The translations under genes were made by a program, and so were the position numbers. From JAXHUM01 sp034189325 (GTDB lineage Bacteria; Desulfobacterota; DSM-4660; Desulfatiglandales; Desulfatiglandaceae), in assembly GCA_034189325.1 (NCBI GenBank), contig JAXHUM010000077.1, positions 1-64,000 on the forward strand: 64,000 nt of DNA, read 5' to 3'. The notes beneath the pieces were generated by a model that was not told where the DNA came from, did not search any database, and saw only the letters and a program-made list of their open reading frames with translations. Shown here in pieces: positions 26,577 to 34,328 of this stretch. Position 1 is the first letter of the stretch, and each line of letters begins with the position of its first letter.

Positions 26577-27197
26577 ATGGCTTTAGAAGGTGTAAGTTCT
26601 GTAATGGGTAAGGATGATTTCCTTCATCTCCTTGTCACGCAATTGCAGCATCAGGATCCGCTCAACCCCATGGACAGCACGCAATTCACAGCTCAGCTTG
26701 CGCAGTTTACCTCTCTGGAAGAACTCAATAATGTTAACGACAACCTGAGCTATCTCTTGCTCTATCAAGCGTCCATCAACAATTCGCAGGCGGTTGGTTT
26801 TATTGGTAAGAGCTTAACGGCCTTGGGTGATTCAATCAACCTGGCTGACGGCGTGGCTGAAGATATCCGGTTTGATCTGGATGGCGATTCAAGTATGACA
26901 AGTGTGACTATTTATGACTCGGATGGGAATCTTGTCAGGGTCTTGGAAGGTGGTGCGATGGGAGCCGGAACACAGACAATGCAATGGGATGGTTTAAACA
27001 GCCAGGGAGAGCCAATGCCTAACGGCCTTTATAGATTTGAAGTAACGGCCTCTGACGCGAACGGAGATACCGTGAATGTCACAACCCTCGTCAGCGGGCG
27101 CGTAACTGGCGTGACATTTAAGGATAATGTCACTTACCTGTTACTCGACAGTCGCGAGATCCCAATGGGGAATGTCATTGAGGTCACGGAATCCTAA
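26577..27197 (+). CDS. flgD: Flagellar hook assembly (scaffolding) protein FlgD
   Basis: 206 residues. FlgD caps the growing hook and lets FlgE subunits polymerise, then is discarded. The N-terminal export/cap signature is strong (MGKDDFLHLLVTQLQHQDPL, then MDSTQFTAQLAQFTSLEEL). The FlgD immunoglobulin-like and tudor-like region follows, with VTIYDSDGNLVRVLEGG and NGLYRFEVTASDANG. The length is usual. It sits between fliK and flgE. Confidence 0.96.
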   Translation: MALEGVSSVMGKDDFLHLLVTQLQHQDPLNPMDSTQFTAQLAQFTSLEELNNVNDNLSYLLLYQASINNSQAVGFIGKSLTALGDSINLADGVAEDIRFDLDGDSSMTSVTIYDSDGNLVRVLEGGAMGAGTQTMQWDGLNSQGEPMPNGLYRFEVTASDANGDTVNVTTLVSGRVTGVTFKDNVTYLLLDSREIPMGNVIEVTES

Positions 27198-27259
27198 ATG
27201 AAAGAAGGGAAGACATATTTTGAAAACATCTAAGCTAAAAAAAGGAAGGAGGTTTTAAC

Positions 27260-28498
27260 ATGATAGGATCACTTTATGCAGGAATATCAGGACTGAATGC
27301 GAATGCCATGGCCATGTCCGTCATTGGAGACAACATTGCCAATGTAAACACCACCGGATTTAAGACCAGCGCAGCCTCGTTTGCCAACGTGCTCAGCCAG
27401 TCTCTCGGAGGATCGGGTGGCAATGAAATAGGCAGAGGTGTCCAGTTCTGGGGGACAAACGCCTTGTGGACCCAGGGAACGCTGGAAAACACCAGTAGCC
27501 CGATCGATATGGCAATTGGTGGAAAGGGCTTCTTTATAGTCCAGGACACCACAGGTATCGATTACTATACACGAGCCGGGCAATTCACCTTTGACAGGGA
27601 TGGATACCTGGTCAATCCGGATGGCCTTGTAGTCCAGGGATTTGTGGTTAATACGATAAACCCGGACGGGACCTTTACTCTTGGGAACATCGGAGGTATC
27701 AACATCCCGGGAGAGAGCTCCAGTCCTCCGCAACCCACCACTCAATTTACTGTGGACATCAACCTCGATGCCGGCGCAAGCTCGAGTGATACTTATTTAT
27801 CTTCCATGACCGTCTTTGATTCCCTTGGTAATGAAATTCCTTTGACCATCACCTTCACAAATACAGGTGCCGGGGCGTGGTCGGCAGCGGCATCCATACC
27901 AACCTCATACGGTTCAGCCGCCTTTACTACAGATCCTCTCCCGTTGACATTTGACGCAGACGGAGAATTGACAGCTCCCGCAGCCGACGGAACAATCAGA
28001 CTGACCTTGACCAACGGAGCCACATCACCGCAAGATATAACGTGGGATCTTTATGATGACGTGGGCACACTCTACGGTGATATCACCGGCTATGCCTCTC
28101 CATCCGTCACGACTTTCCAGACCCAGGACGGCTATGCAGCCGGTTCTCTGAGATCTGTCTCAGTGGATGATGAGGGTGTCATGACAGGGGCCTATTCCAA
28201 TGGCCAGCTCATGCCCCTCTACCAGATCGCCCTTGCTGATTTTCCGAGCTACTATGGTCTCACAAAAATGGGTGAGAACCTCTGGGCCCAATCCCGTAAT
28301 TCCGGGCCGGCTATGCCGGGGCTCGCCGGAAACGGCACTCTCGGCACCATCAGTCCCAGCTCTCTGGAGATGTCCAACGTGGACCTGGCGTCGGAGTTTG
28401 TCAAGATGATAACCACGCAACGGGCCTTTCAGGCCAACTCCAGGGTTATTACGACCAGCGATGAAATTTTGACGGAACTCATAAACCTCAAACGATAA
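27260..28498 (+). CDS. flgE: Flagellar hook protein FlgE
   Basis: 412 residues from the ATG at 27260 behind AAGGAGG. FlgE forms the universal joint between rod and filament. The N-terminal axial motif (SLYAGISGLNANAMAMSVIG, then NIANVNTTGFK) and the C-terminal motif (SNVDLASEFVKMITTQRAFQANSRVITTSDEILTELINLKR) are both complete. The central variable domains are Thr/Ser/Gly rich. It is the last gene before a long perfect hairpin, so it closes the first flagellar operon. Confidence 0.97.
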   Translation: MIGSLYAGISGLNANAMAMSVIGDNIANVNTTGFKTSAASFANVLSQSLGGSGGNEIGRGVQFWGTNALWTQGTLENTSSPIDMAIGGKGFFIVQDTTGIDYYTRAGQFTFDRDGYLVNPDGLVVQGFVVNTINPDGTFTLGNIGGINIPGESSSPPQPTTQFTVDINLDAGASSSDTYLSSMTVFDSLGNEIPLTITFTNTGAGAWSAAASIPTSYGSAAFTTDPLPLTFDADGELTAPAADGTIRLTLTNGATSPQDITWDLYDDVGTLYGDITGYASPSVTTFQTQDGYAAGSLRSVSVDDEGVMTGAYSNGQLMPLYQIALADFPSYYGLTKMGENLWAQSRNSGPAMPGLAGNGTLGTISPSSLEMSNVDLASEFVKMITTQRAFQANSRVITTSDEILTELINLKR

Positions 28499-28504
28499 AA
28501 AGAG

Positions 28505-28540
28505 CCCTATCCCAATATCTGCCTTGATATTGGGATAGGG
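28505..28540 (+). terminator. Perfect 15-bp stem-loop after flgE
   Basis: Arms 28505-28519 and 28526-28540 are perfectly complementary with a 6-nt loop, starting 7 bp after the flgE stop. Only a short pyrimidine-rich run follows, not a proper T-tract. It probably ends or protects the flgB-flgE transcript. Confidence 0.7.
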
Positions 28541-28893
28541 TCCTACCACTTCAAAAAACGTCAGATAGTTGACTGTCCTATATGGAACTTGACACCAAAC
28601 CGATCCGTTCCTGTCTTCCTTCGAAAGAAGAAGTCTGTCGGGAGACTTTTCGACAGTCATCGACTCCATAATCCATCCAATTTTGTGTCCTGACGATCTT
28701 CGGTTTCATCCTTATTTAACTTGAAATCCAAGGAGTTGGACTTCTCATCAAATTTCTTCGTGGCGATTCAGTATCGTTGATACGACACGCCCTGTTTACC
28801 AAAATCCCCCGCGATTACGTGGCACACTAATTGCTAATTTCAGGTTCCAGCGACCCGAAACAAAGCATCCGGCAACAAAGGAGGACGCCCCAG
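28541..28893 (+). other. Gap between flgE and fliL with a sigma-54 promoter
   Basis: No gene seen. Besides the promoter at 28820, a small GTATC-GTT-GATAC inverted repeat lies near 28771, about 50 bp upstream of it, and could be an activator site. Confidence 0.4.
28820..28834 (+). promoter_or_regulatory. Sigma-54 promoter of the fliL operon
   Basis: TGGCACACTAATTGC has exact GG-N10-GC spacing and matches consensus, 60 bp ahead of the fliL ATG. Because the transcript would start near 28846, the earlier in-frame start at 28831 is excluded. Confidence 0.88.
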
Positions 28894-29367
28894 ATGTCAA
28901 ACAAGCTCATGGTTATACTCGTTATCATTTCCCTGATCTTTATGTGCTTTATGGGAGGTGGTCTTTACCTCATGTGGAATAAAATAGCCTCTCTTGACCA
29001 GACCATCAATCCCCCTCCTGAAGACGTAGAAGAAGAGGCTGAAGAGGAAGAGCCTGTTGATGAAATGGGTGAGATATTTGCCCTTGATACCTTTATTGTC
29101 AATCTGTCCGATAATGGAGGGAAGAGATTCCTGAGAGTGACTATGGATCTGGAGCTAAAGGGCGAAGACATTCCCCAAGAGATCGAGAAGCGACTCTCGC
29201 AGGTGAGAGATGCCATCTTTACAATACTTCCGACTAAGAAGTTCGAAGATATCCATAGTGTTCAGGGGAAAATCGCTCTGAGAAATGAAATCATGACCAG
29301 CATCAATGGGATTCTCCAAAAAGGGGAAGTCGTCAATGTCTTTTTTACGGAGTTTGTGATCCAGTGA
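28894..29367 (+). CDS. fliL: Flagellar basal body-associated protein FliL
   Basis: 157 residues from the ATG at 28894, ten bases after AAAGGAGG. FliL is an inner-membrane protein that rings the stator units and supports torque. An N-terminal membrane helix (KLMVILVIISLIFMCFMGGGLYLMW) is followed by an acidic linker (EDVEEEAEEEEPVDEMGE) and the periplasmic FliL domain (FALDTFIVNLSDNGGKRFLRVTMDLEL through VNVFFTEFVIQ). It is the first gene of the second sigma-54 operon. Confidence 0.96.
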   Translation: MSNKLMVILVIISLIFMCFMGGGLYLMWNKIASLDQTINPPPEDVEEEAEEEEPVDEMGEIFALDTFIVNLSDNGGKRFLRVTMDLELKGEDIPQEIEKRLSQVRDAIFTILPTKKFEDIHSVQGKIALRNEIMTSINGILQKGEVVNVFFTEFVIQ

Positions 29368-29480
29368 CCGACCAATACCCTCATGATAGGCTTTTGATGG
29401 AAGCATTGATCGATTCCGGAATTCTTAGAATCGGGCGGGTTTTTGTTAATCAGACGTTACGGTAGTAAAGGTGCAAACTT

Positions 29481-30473
29481 ATGGCTGAACAAATTCTATC
29501 GCAAGAAGAGGTCGATGCCCTTTTATCCGCGATGGATAGCGGAGAGGTTGAACTCGAAGAGGGAGACAGAGAAGAATCCGGAGTCACGCTTTATGATCTT
29601 ACCTCTCAGCGAGTGTTGCTTCGAAATCAGTTCTCAGCATTGGAAGAGGTTTACGACAAGTTCCGGGTGTACCTGGACAGTTCGCTCTCTTTGTCCCTCC
29701 AAACGCGAATAGAAGTCCAATTTATCTCCAAGGAAATGATCAAATATGAGAAATTCATACAAGGCTTCAGCAATCCAACAAGCTTTAATATATACGACAT
29801 GGACCCCCTGATCGGTTCCGCATTGCTGGTTATTGAACCCAACCTTGTTTTCTCTCTGATCGATTGCATGTTTGGCGGCGAAGGCAAACCCCTTGAAGAG
29901 GTGAGGGAATTCACGCATATCGAGACAATGATGATGAAAAAATTCTCCGTTGAAATCTTGTCGAACCTCGAGAAGGCCTGGGGTGTCGTCTACCCGTTAA
30001 AGATATCTTTGAAGAGAACCGAGACAAACCCAACGTATGTCCATCTTTATGATCCAAGTGATATGGTGATTATTGTTGCCTTCTCAATACAGGGGGAGGA
30101 GTTCTCAGGAAGGGTTTACCTATGTACCTCCTCTCTTATGTTGGAACCTATCAAAGATGAGCTTTCCGGTAAAAGACGTCGAGATAGTGGGACCGAAAAT
30201 GTCTGGGGGCCACAGCTTAAGTCGTTGATAAAAGAGACTGAGGCAACGCTGGTGGCTGAACTAGGGAGTACCTCCGCGTACACCGTGAGGGATCTGTGCA
30301 ACCTTCACCAGGGAGATATTATTGCTCTCAATAAAGGGCCGGAGGACCCGGTTATCTTAAAAGCGGAGGGAGTCAGCAAGTACTATGGTTTCCCCGGGGT
30401 TGTGAAAGGGAGCAAGGCGATTCAAGTCTCAGGAGTCATATCGCAGACCGGAGGCAAAGGAAGCAATGGCTGA
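29481..30473 (+). CDS. fliM: Flagellar motor switch protein FliM
   Basis: 330 residues. FliM forms the wall of the C ring and binds phosphorylated CheY. The N-terminal peptide that binds CheY is present (AEQILSQEEVDALLSAMDSG, the usual LSQDEIDALL form). The middle CheC-like domain (LIGSALLVIEPNLVFSLIDCMFGGEG) and the C-terminal surface-presentation domain (AELGSTSAYTVRDLCNLHQGDIIAL) follow. The end overlaps the fliN start by eight bases. Confidence 0.97.
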   Translation: MAEQILSQEEVDALLSAMDSGEVELEEGDREESGVTLYDLTSQRVLLRNQFSALEEVYDKFRVYLDSSLSLSLQTRIEVQFISKEMIKYEKFIQGFSNPTSFNIYDMDPLIGSALLVIEPNLVFSLIDCMFGGEGKPLEEVREFTHIETMMMKKFSVEILSNLEKAWGVVYPLKISLKRTETNPTYVHLYDPSDMVIIVAFSIQGEEFSGRVYLCTSSLMLEPIKDELSGKRRRDSGTENVWGPQLKSLIKETEATLVAELGSTSAYTVRDLCNLHQGDIIALNKGPEDPVILKAEGVSKYYGFPGVVKGSKAIQVSGVISQTGGKGSNG

Positions 30474-30894
30474 TAATAAAGATTATGAAACAGTTAGCCC
30501 CTCAAATGAGTTGGAGCAGAGTTCGGAGGCAGGAGACAATAAGATGGAAGACAAACTAGGGCAGAGCAACGGTGATAAAAACCAGGAATCGTATGAATTT
30601 TCAGACCTGAAAAACCCTCCTGGCACTGAGAATGAGGGAAACATAGATTTTATTCTGGATATACCTCTTGAGATTACCGTCGAGCTGGGGCGTACGAAGA
30701 TGCTTATCAATAAACTCCTCAAGTTGGGGCAAGGTTCCGTTATTGAGCTATCAAAACTGGCGGGAGATACGCTGGAAATCCTCGCTAATCACAAATTAAT
30801 CGCCCGGGGAGAAGTGGTGGTCGTCAATGAAAAATATGGCGTACGACTGACGGAGGTCGTAAGCCCGACAGAACGGCTGGAGAGGCTGAGATGA
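30466..30894 (+). CDS. fliN: Flagellar motor switch protein FliN
   Basis: 142 residues. FliN makes the base of the C ring and helps dock the export ATPase complex. A poorly conserved, charged N-terminal third precedes the compact SpoA domain: ILDIPLEITVELGRTKMLINKLLKLGQGSVIELSKLAGDTLEILANHKLIARGEVVVV..YGVRLTEVV in outline, with all family hallmarks. Overlaps with fliM and fliO imply translational coupling. Confidence 0.97.
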   Translation: MADNKDYETVSPSNELEQSSEAGDNKMEDKLGQSNGDKNQESYEFSDLKNPPGTENEGNIDFILDIPLEITVELGRTKMLINKLLKLGQGSVIELSKLAGDTLEILANHKLIARGEVVVVNEKYGVRLTEVVSPTERLERLR

Positions 30895-31271
30895 CAAACG
30901 AGGCTGATCTGATATCCACATCATTGAGGATGCTTGCGGCCCTGGCCATTGTCATGGCGGCGCTGATCCTCCTCTACTATTTTGTCAAGAGAAGATTCAG
31001 CGCTGAAAACGGAAGGGCAAAGGGCAATTTGATCAGGGTAATAGCCAACACCTATATCGGCCTCAAAAAAAACATATCTCTTGTCGAAGTCCCTGGCGCC
31101 ATACTGGTTGTGGGCGTCACAAATGACCGTATTTCTCTGCTTTCAAAGATAGAAGATAAGGAGATCCTTGAAAACCTGGGGACTCATGAGGATGGAAGAG
31201 TTTTGACTTCGTTTTCAGATCATCTGCAAAAGCTGTCATCAAAACTGAGGAAGGATGGAGACAAACCTTAA
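30891..31271 (+). CDS. fliO: Flagellar biosynthesis protein FliO
   Basis: 126 residues. FliO is a small membrane protein that helps assemble the FliP ring of the export gate. One membrane helix near the N-terminus (LRMLAALAIVMAALILLYYFVKRR) is followed by a soluble FliO/ZapA-type domain (IRVIANTYIGLKKNISLVEVPGAILVVGVTNDRISLLSKI). The ATG overlaps the fliN stop codon (ATGA). It is typical in size and position. Confidence 0.93.
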   Translation: MTNEADLISTSLRMLAALAIVMAALILLYYFVKRRFSAENGRAKGNLIRVIANTYIGLKKNISLVEVPGAILVVGVTNDRISLLSKIEDKEILENLGTHEDGRVLTSFSDHLQKLSSKLRKDGDKP

Positions 31272-31310
31272 ACAGAGGATCAAGAACGATCCGATTCCAA
31301 ATGATGCGAC

Positions 31311-32084
31311 ATGACAAGAATCATTAGAACTATTATTGTTATTTCTCTCTTGCTTGGGGTCTATATTGGCTCGTCGCATCAGATATGTTGGGGAGACACA
31401 CCTGATTCATCTGTCCCTTTTTTCTCTATAGATGTTGATCAATCCGAAAACCCTGGGAAAGTAGGTGTCGTCCTCAAGATCTTTCTCTTGTTGACGGTCC
31501 TTTCCCTGGTTCCTGCAATCCTCGTGATGCTGACCTCATTTACGAGAGTTATCATTGTCCTGTCCATCCTTCGTCAGGCTATAGGAACGCATCAGTTGCC
31601 TCCCAATCAAATTGTGATCGGCCTCGCGCTCTTTATCACCTTTTTCGTCATGACCCCTGTCTGGGAAAAGGTCAATAAAGATGCCCTTCAACCCTATCTC
31701 GGGGGACGGATCACGCAACAAGAAGCCCTGGAAAAGGCTTCTCATCCTCTAAGGGGATTTATGCTCAAACAGACGAGAAAGAAAGATCTCGCTCTGTTTA
31801 TCGATATTTCAAAATTGGATCGGCCGAGGAACGCGGATGATATTCCCATTTCCGTGCTCATACCATCGTTTGTCATCAGTGAACTGAAGACGGCATTTCA
31901 AATCGGATTTATGCTGTATGTGCCGTTCTTGGTTATCGACGTCGTCGTAGCAAGTATTCTGCTATCGATGGGTATGATGATGTTGCCGCCCATCATGATC
32001 TCGCTACCCTTCAAGCTCATGCTTTTTGTATTGGCTGATGGGTGGAATTTGATTGTTGGGTCACTAGTTAAAAGCTTTGGGTAA
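31311..32084 (+). CDS. fliP: Flagellar export gate protein FliP
   Basis: 257 residues. FliP forms the pore-like core of the export gate with FliQ and FliR. A cleavable signal-like N-terminus is followed by the family blocks LVPAILVMLTSFTRVIIVLS, RQAIGTHQLPPNQIVIGLAL, and the C-terminal FQIGFMLYVPFLVIDVVVAS with ILLSMGMMMLPPIMISLPFK. All four membrane segments are visible. fliQ starts six bases after its stop. Confidence 0.98.
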   Translation: MTRIIRTIIVISLLLGVYIGSSHQICWGDTPDSSVPFFSIDVDQSENPGKVGVVLKIFLLLTVLSLVPAILVMLTSFTRVIIVLSILRQAIGTHQLPPNQIVIGLALFITFFVMTPVWEKVNKDALQPYLGGRITQQEALEKASHPLRGFMLKQTRKKDLALFIDISKLDRPRNADDIPISVLIPSFVISELKTAFQIGFMLYVPFLVIDVVVASILLSMGMMMLPPIMISLPFKLMLFVLADGWNLIVGSLVKSFG

Positions 32085-32089
32085 TTAAA

Positions 32090-32359
32090 ATGACTCCTGA
32101 ATTCGCTACTGGTTTTATCGTTGAGGCATTAAAGACTGTTATTTATTTGGCTGGACCTATCCTGACTGCCGGTCTCGTGGCGGGATTACTGGTGAGTGTA
32201 TTCCAGGCCGCGACGCAGATTCATGAAATGACCTTGGTGTTTATCCCTAAGATGTTAGCAGTCGGCGTGGCTCTACTTTTCTTCTTCCCCTGGATGTTGA
32301 ATGTCATGATAGATTTTGCCCAAAGGCAGTTCATGAATATCGCGATTTACGCCCATTGA
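32090..32359 (+). CDS. fliQ: Flagellar export gate protein FliQ
   Basis: 89 residues with two membrane hairpin helices (ALKTVIYLAGPILTAGLVAG and VLVFIP-type MLAVGVALLFFFPWMLNVMI). The conserved loop LLVSVFQAATQIHEMTLVFIPK between them identifies the FliQ/SctS family. FliQ surrounds the FliP-FliR core of the export gate. The length is exactly that expected. Confidence 0.97.
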   Translation: MTPEFATGFIVEALKTVIYLAGPILTAGLVAGLLVSVFQAATQIHEMTLVFIPKMLAVGVALLFFFPWMLNVMIDFAQRQFMNIAIYAH

Positions 32360-32444
32360 GGTCCAATGTGAAGGAAATTTTCCGCTATTGCTTTGGTCAA
32401 AAAGGAGATTTGCCGGTTGTTTGTCAGCAGTCGGTGGATGCGCA

Positions 32445-33221
32445 ATGATAAGTTTTAATTTTTCACTTACGCAGATTCAGATGTTCTTGTTGGCATTCTT
32501 ACGGGTGAGCGCCATTCTTGCCACGGTACCTCCCCTTAACAACAAGAGTATCCCAATCATATTTAAGGCAGGACTGGCATTTACAATCAGTATGATCCTG
32601 TTTCCCATCCTTGATCTTGAGAATATCCCCTTCTTCATTGACACCCTATCGTTTGGGATAAAAGTCGTCAGTGAGATTATGCTGGGCATTATGATCGGGT
32701 TATCCGTAAGGCTCCTTTTTGCGGGGATACAGCTTGCCGGGCAGTTAGCGGGTTACCAAATGGGCTTTGCCATTGTCAATGTGATGGATACCCTGTCGAG
32801 CAATCAGGTCTCTATCATTGCCCAGTTTCATACGATTACCTCTATGTTGATTTTCTTTTGTATCAATGCCCATCATTGGATCCTTCGGGCCTTGGTGGAG
32901 AGTTTCAGGTTGGTTCCCCCATTTTCGTTTCATATAAACCATTCCATTATGGATCAGATGATGAAGCATGGGGCGAACCTCTTTGTCATCGCCGTAAAAC
33001 TGGGGGCGCCTGTCATTGTGGCCCTTTTACTGACCAGTGTGGCTTTGGGGTTGGTCGCTCGGACCGTTCCCCAGATGAATGTGTTTATCGTGGCCTTTCC
33101 CCTTAAAATAGTGGTTGGGTTGTTATTTTTGGCACTGTCTCTTCCCTATTTCTTGTCATTTCTCAAAGAGATATTCAACGGCATTGGAAGCAACATCATT
33201 ATGCTCTTAAAGGCAGTGTAA
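32445..33221 (+). CDS. fliR: Flagellar export gate protein FliR
   Basis: 258 residues from the ATG at 32445 behind GGTGGATG; an upstream in-frame start at 32388 would add an atypical Cys-rich leader. FliR completes the export gate core. Six hydrophobic segments are visible, with the family blocks FLRVSAILATVPPL..KSIPIIFKAGLAF, EIMLGIMIGLSVRLLFAGIQLAGQL and GAPVIVALLLTSVALGLVARTVPQMNVF. flhB begins 15 bp downstream. Confidence 0.96.
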   Translation: MISFNFSLTQIQMFLLAFLRVSAILATVPPLNNKSIPIIFKAGLAFTISMILFPILDLENIPFFIDTLSFGIKVVSEIMLGIMIGLSVRLLFAGIQLAGQLAGYQMGFAIVNVMDTLSSNQVSIIAQFHTITSMLIFFCINAHHWILRALVESFRLVPPFSFHINHSIMDQMMKHGANLFVIAVKLGAPVIVALLLTSVALGLVARTVPQMNVFIVAFPLKIVVGLLFLALSLPYFLSFLKEIFNGIGSNIIMLLKAV

Positions 33222-33236
33222 AGAACCGGGATTCTT

Positions 33237-34310
33237 ATGGCAGAAGGAAAAGATCAGGAAAAGACCGAAAAGGCAACGCCGAAACGGCGGGAAAAAGCCA
33301 GAAAAGAGGGGCAGGTGGCTCAGAGCAGGGAAATACCTTCTGTTCTGGTATTGCTGAGTGTTTTGGGGTTCTTCTCGCTGTCCGGCTTTTACCTGTTCCA
33401 GAAAATGTCGGTCCTGATGAGATATGTTTTTCAGCGTGTCGCGAGCTTTGATCTCCAGGCCGCCACGGCAGGGGCCCTTTTTTCCGAGATCTTGCAGTAT
33501 ATATTCATCCTCTTGATCCCAGTGATGTTGGTGGTTATCGTGGCCGGGCTTACGGGAAATATCTTTCAAGTAGGATTGATGTTGAGCTCGAAACCGATGG
33601 CGCCAAAACTCTCAAAGCTGAATCCCCTGAGCGGATTAAAGAAACTGGTCTCTCTCCGATCAATGATTGAACTTGTTAAGTCGGTGTTCAAGATCTCTAT
33701 TGTGGGAGGGGTCGCCTATCTGATGGTAAGGGGAGAATTGCAGAGTATTCCCGCTCTTGTCCAGATGGACATTATCGAGATCTTGACCTTTATTGGGAGG
33801 GTTTCTTTCCGGATCCTTTTTTACACATGTCTGGTTTTGATACTGCTGGCGGCTCTCGATTACGCCTACCAGAAATGGCAGTACGAAAAGGATATGAGGA
33901 TGACCAAGCAAGAGGTTAAAGACGAGGCAAAGCAGAGCCAGGGAGATCCTGCGGTCAGGAGTCGAATAAAAAGCATCCAGAGGGAGATGGCCCAACGTCG
34001 GATGATGGACAGTGTCCCCCTGGCCGATGTCATCATAACAAACCCTACTCATCTTGCCGTGGCAATCAAGTATGATGATTCAATGACGGCCCCTGAAGTT
34101 ATTGCAAAGGGTGCCGGCTTTATAGCCGAACGGATCAAGCGGATCGCGCAAGAAAAGGGGATTCCGATAGTCGAAAACAAGCCGTTGGCCCAGACCCTTT
34201 TCAAGGTAGTGGAAATAGGGGACGTCATTCCCTTCAATCTCTACCGGGCAGTGGCTGAAATACTGGCCTACGTATACAGGTTAAAAGGAGACCCGAGGTA
34301 CAGGGCATAA
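33237..34310 (+). CDS. flhB: Flagellar export switch protein FlhB
   Basis: 357 residues. FlhB controls substrate switching of the flagellar export apparatus. Four membrane segments form the N-terminal half, which begins with the conserved DQEKTEKATPKRREKARKEG. The C-terminal cytoplasmic domain carries the autocleavage site NPTH (DVIITNPTHLAVAIKYD) and the following block APEVIAKGAGFIAERIKRIA and GIPIVENKPLAQTLFK. The protein is complete and normal in length. Confidence 0.98.
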   Translation: MAEGKDQEKTEKATPKRREKARKEGQVAQSREIPSVLVLLSVLGFFSLSGFYLFQKMSVLMRYVFQRVASFDLQAATAGALFSEILQYIFILLIPVMLVVIVAGLTGNIFQVGLMLSSKPMAPKLSKLNPLSGLKKLVSLRSMIELVKSVFKISIVGGVAYLMVRGELQSIPALVQMDIIEILTFIGRVSFRILFYTCLVLILLAALDYAYQKWQYEKDMRMTKQEVKDEAKQSQGDPAVRSRIKSIQREMAQRRMMDSVPLADVIITNPTHLAVAIKYDDSMTAPEVIAKGAGFIAERIKRIAQEKGIPIVENKPLAQTLFKVVEIGDVIPFNLYRAVAEILAYVYRLKGDPRYRA

Positions 34311-34328
34311 GGGAGTCGTACAAATAAC

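Noticed and set aside
28831..28893. Upstream in-frame start that would lengthen FliL by 21 residues
   Set aside because: It overlaps the sigma-54 promoter and would start upstream of the expected transcript; the ATG at 28894 has a good ribosome site and gives the usual FliL N-terminus.
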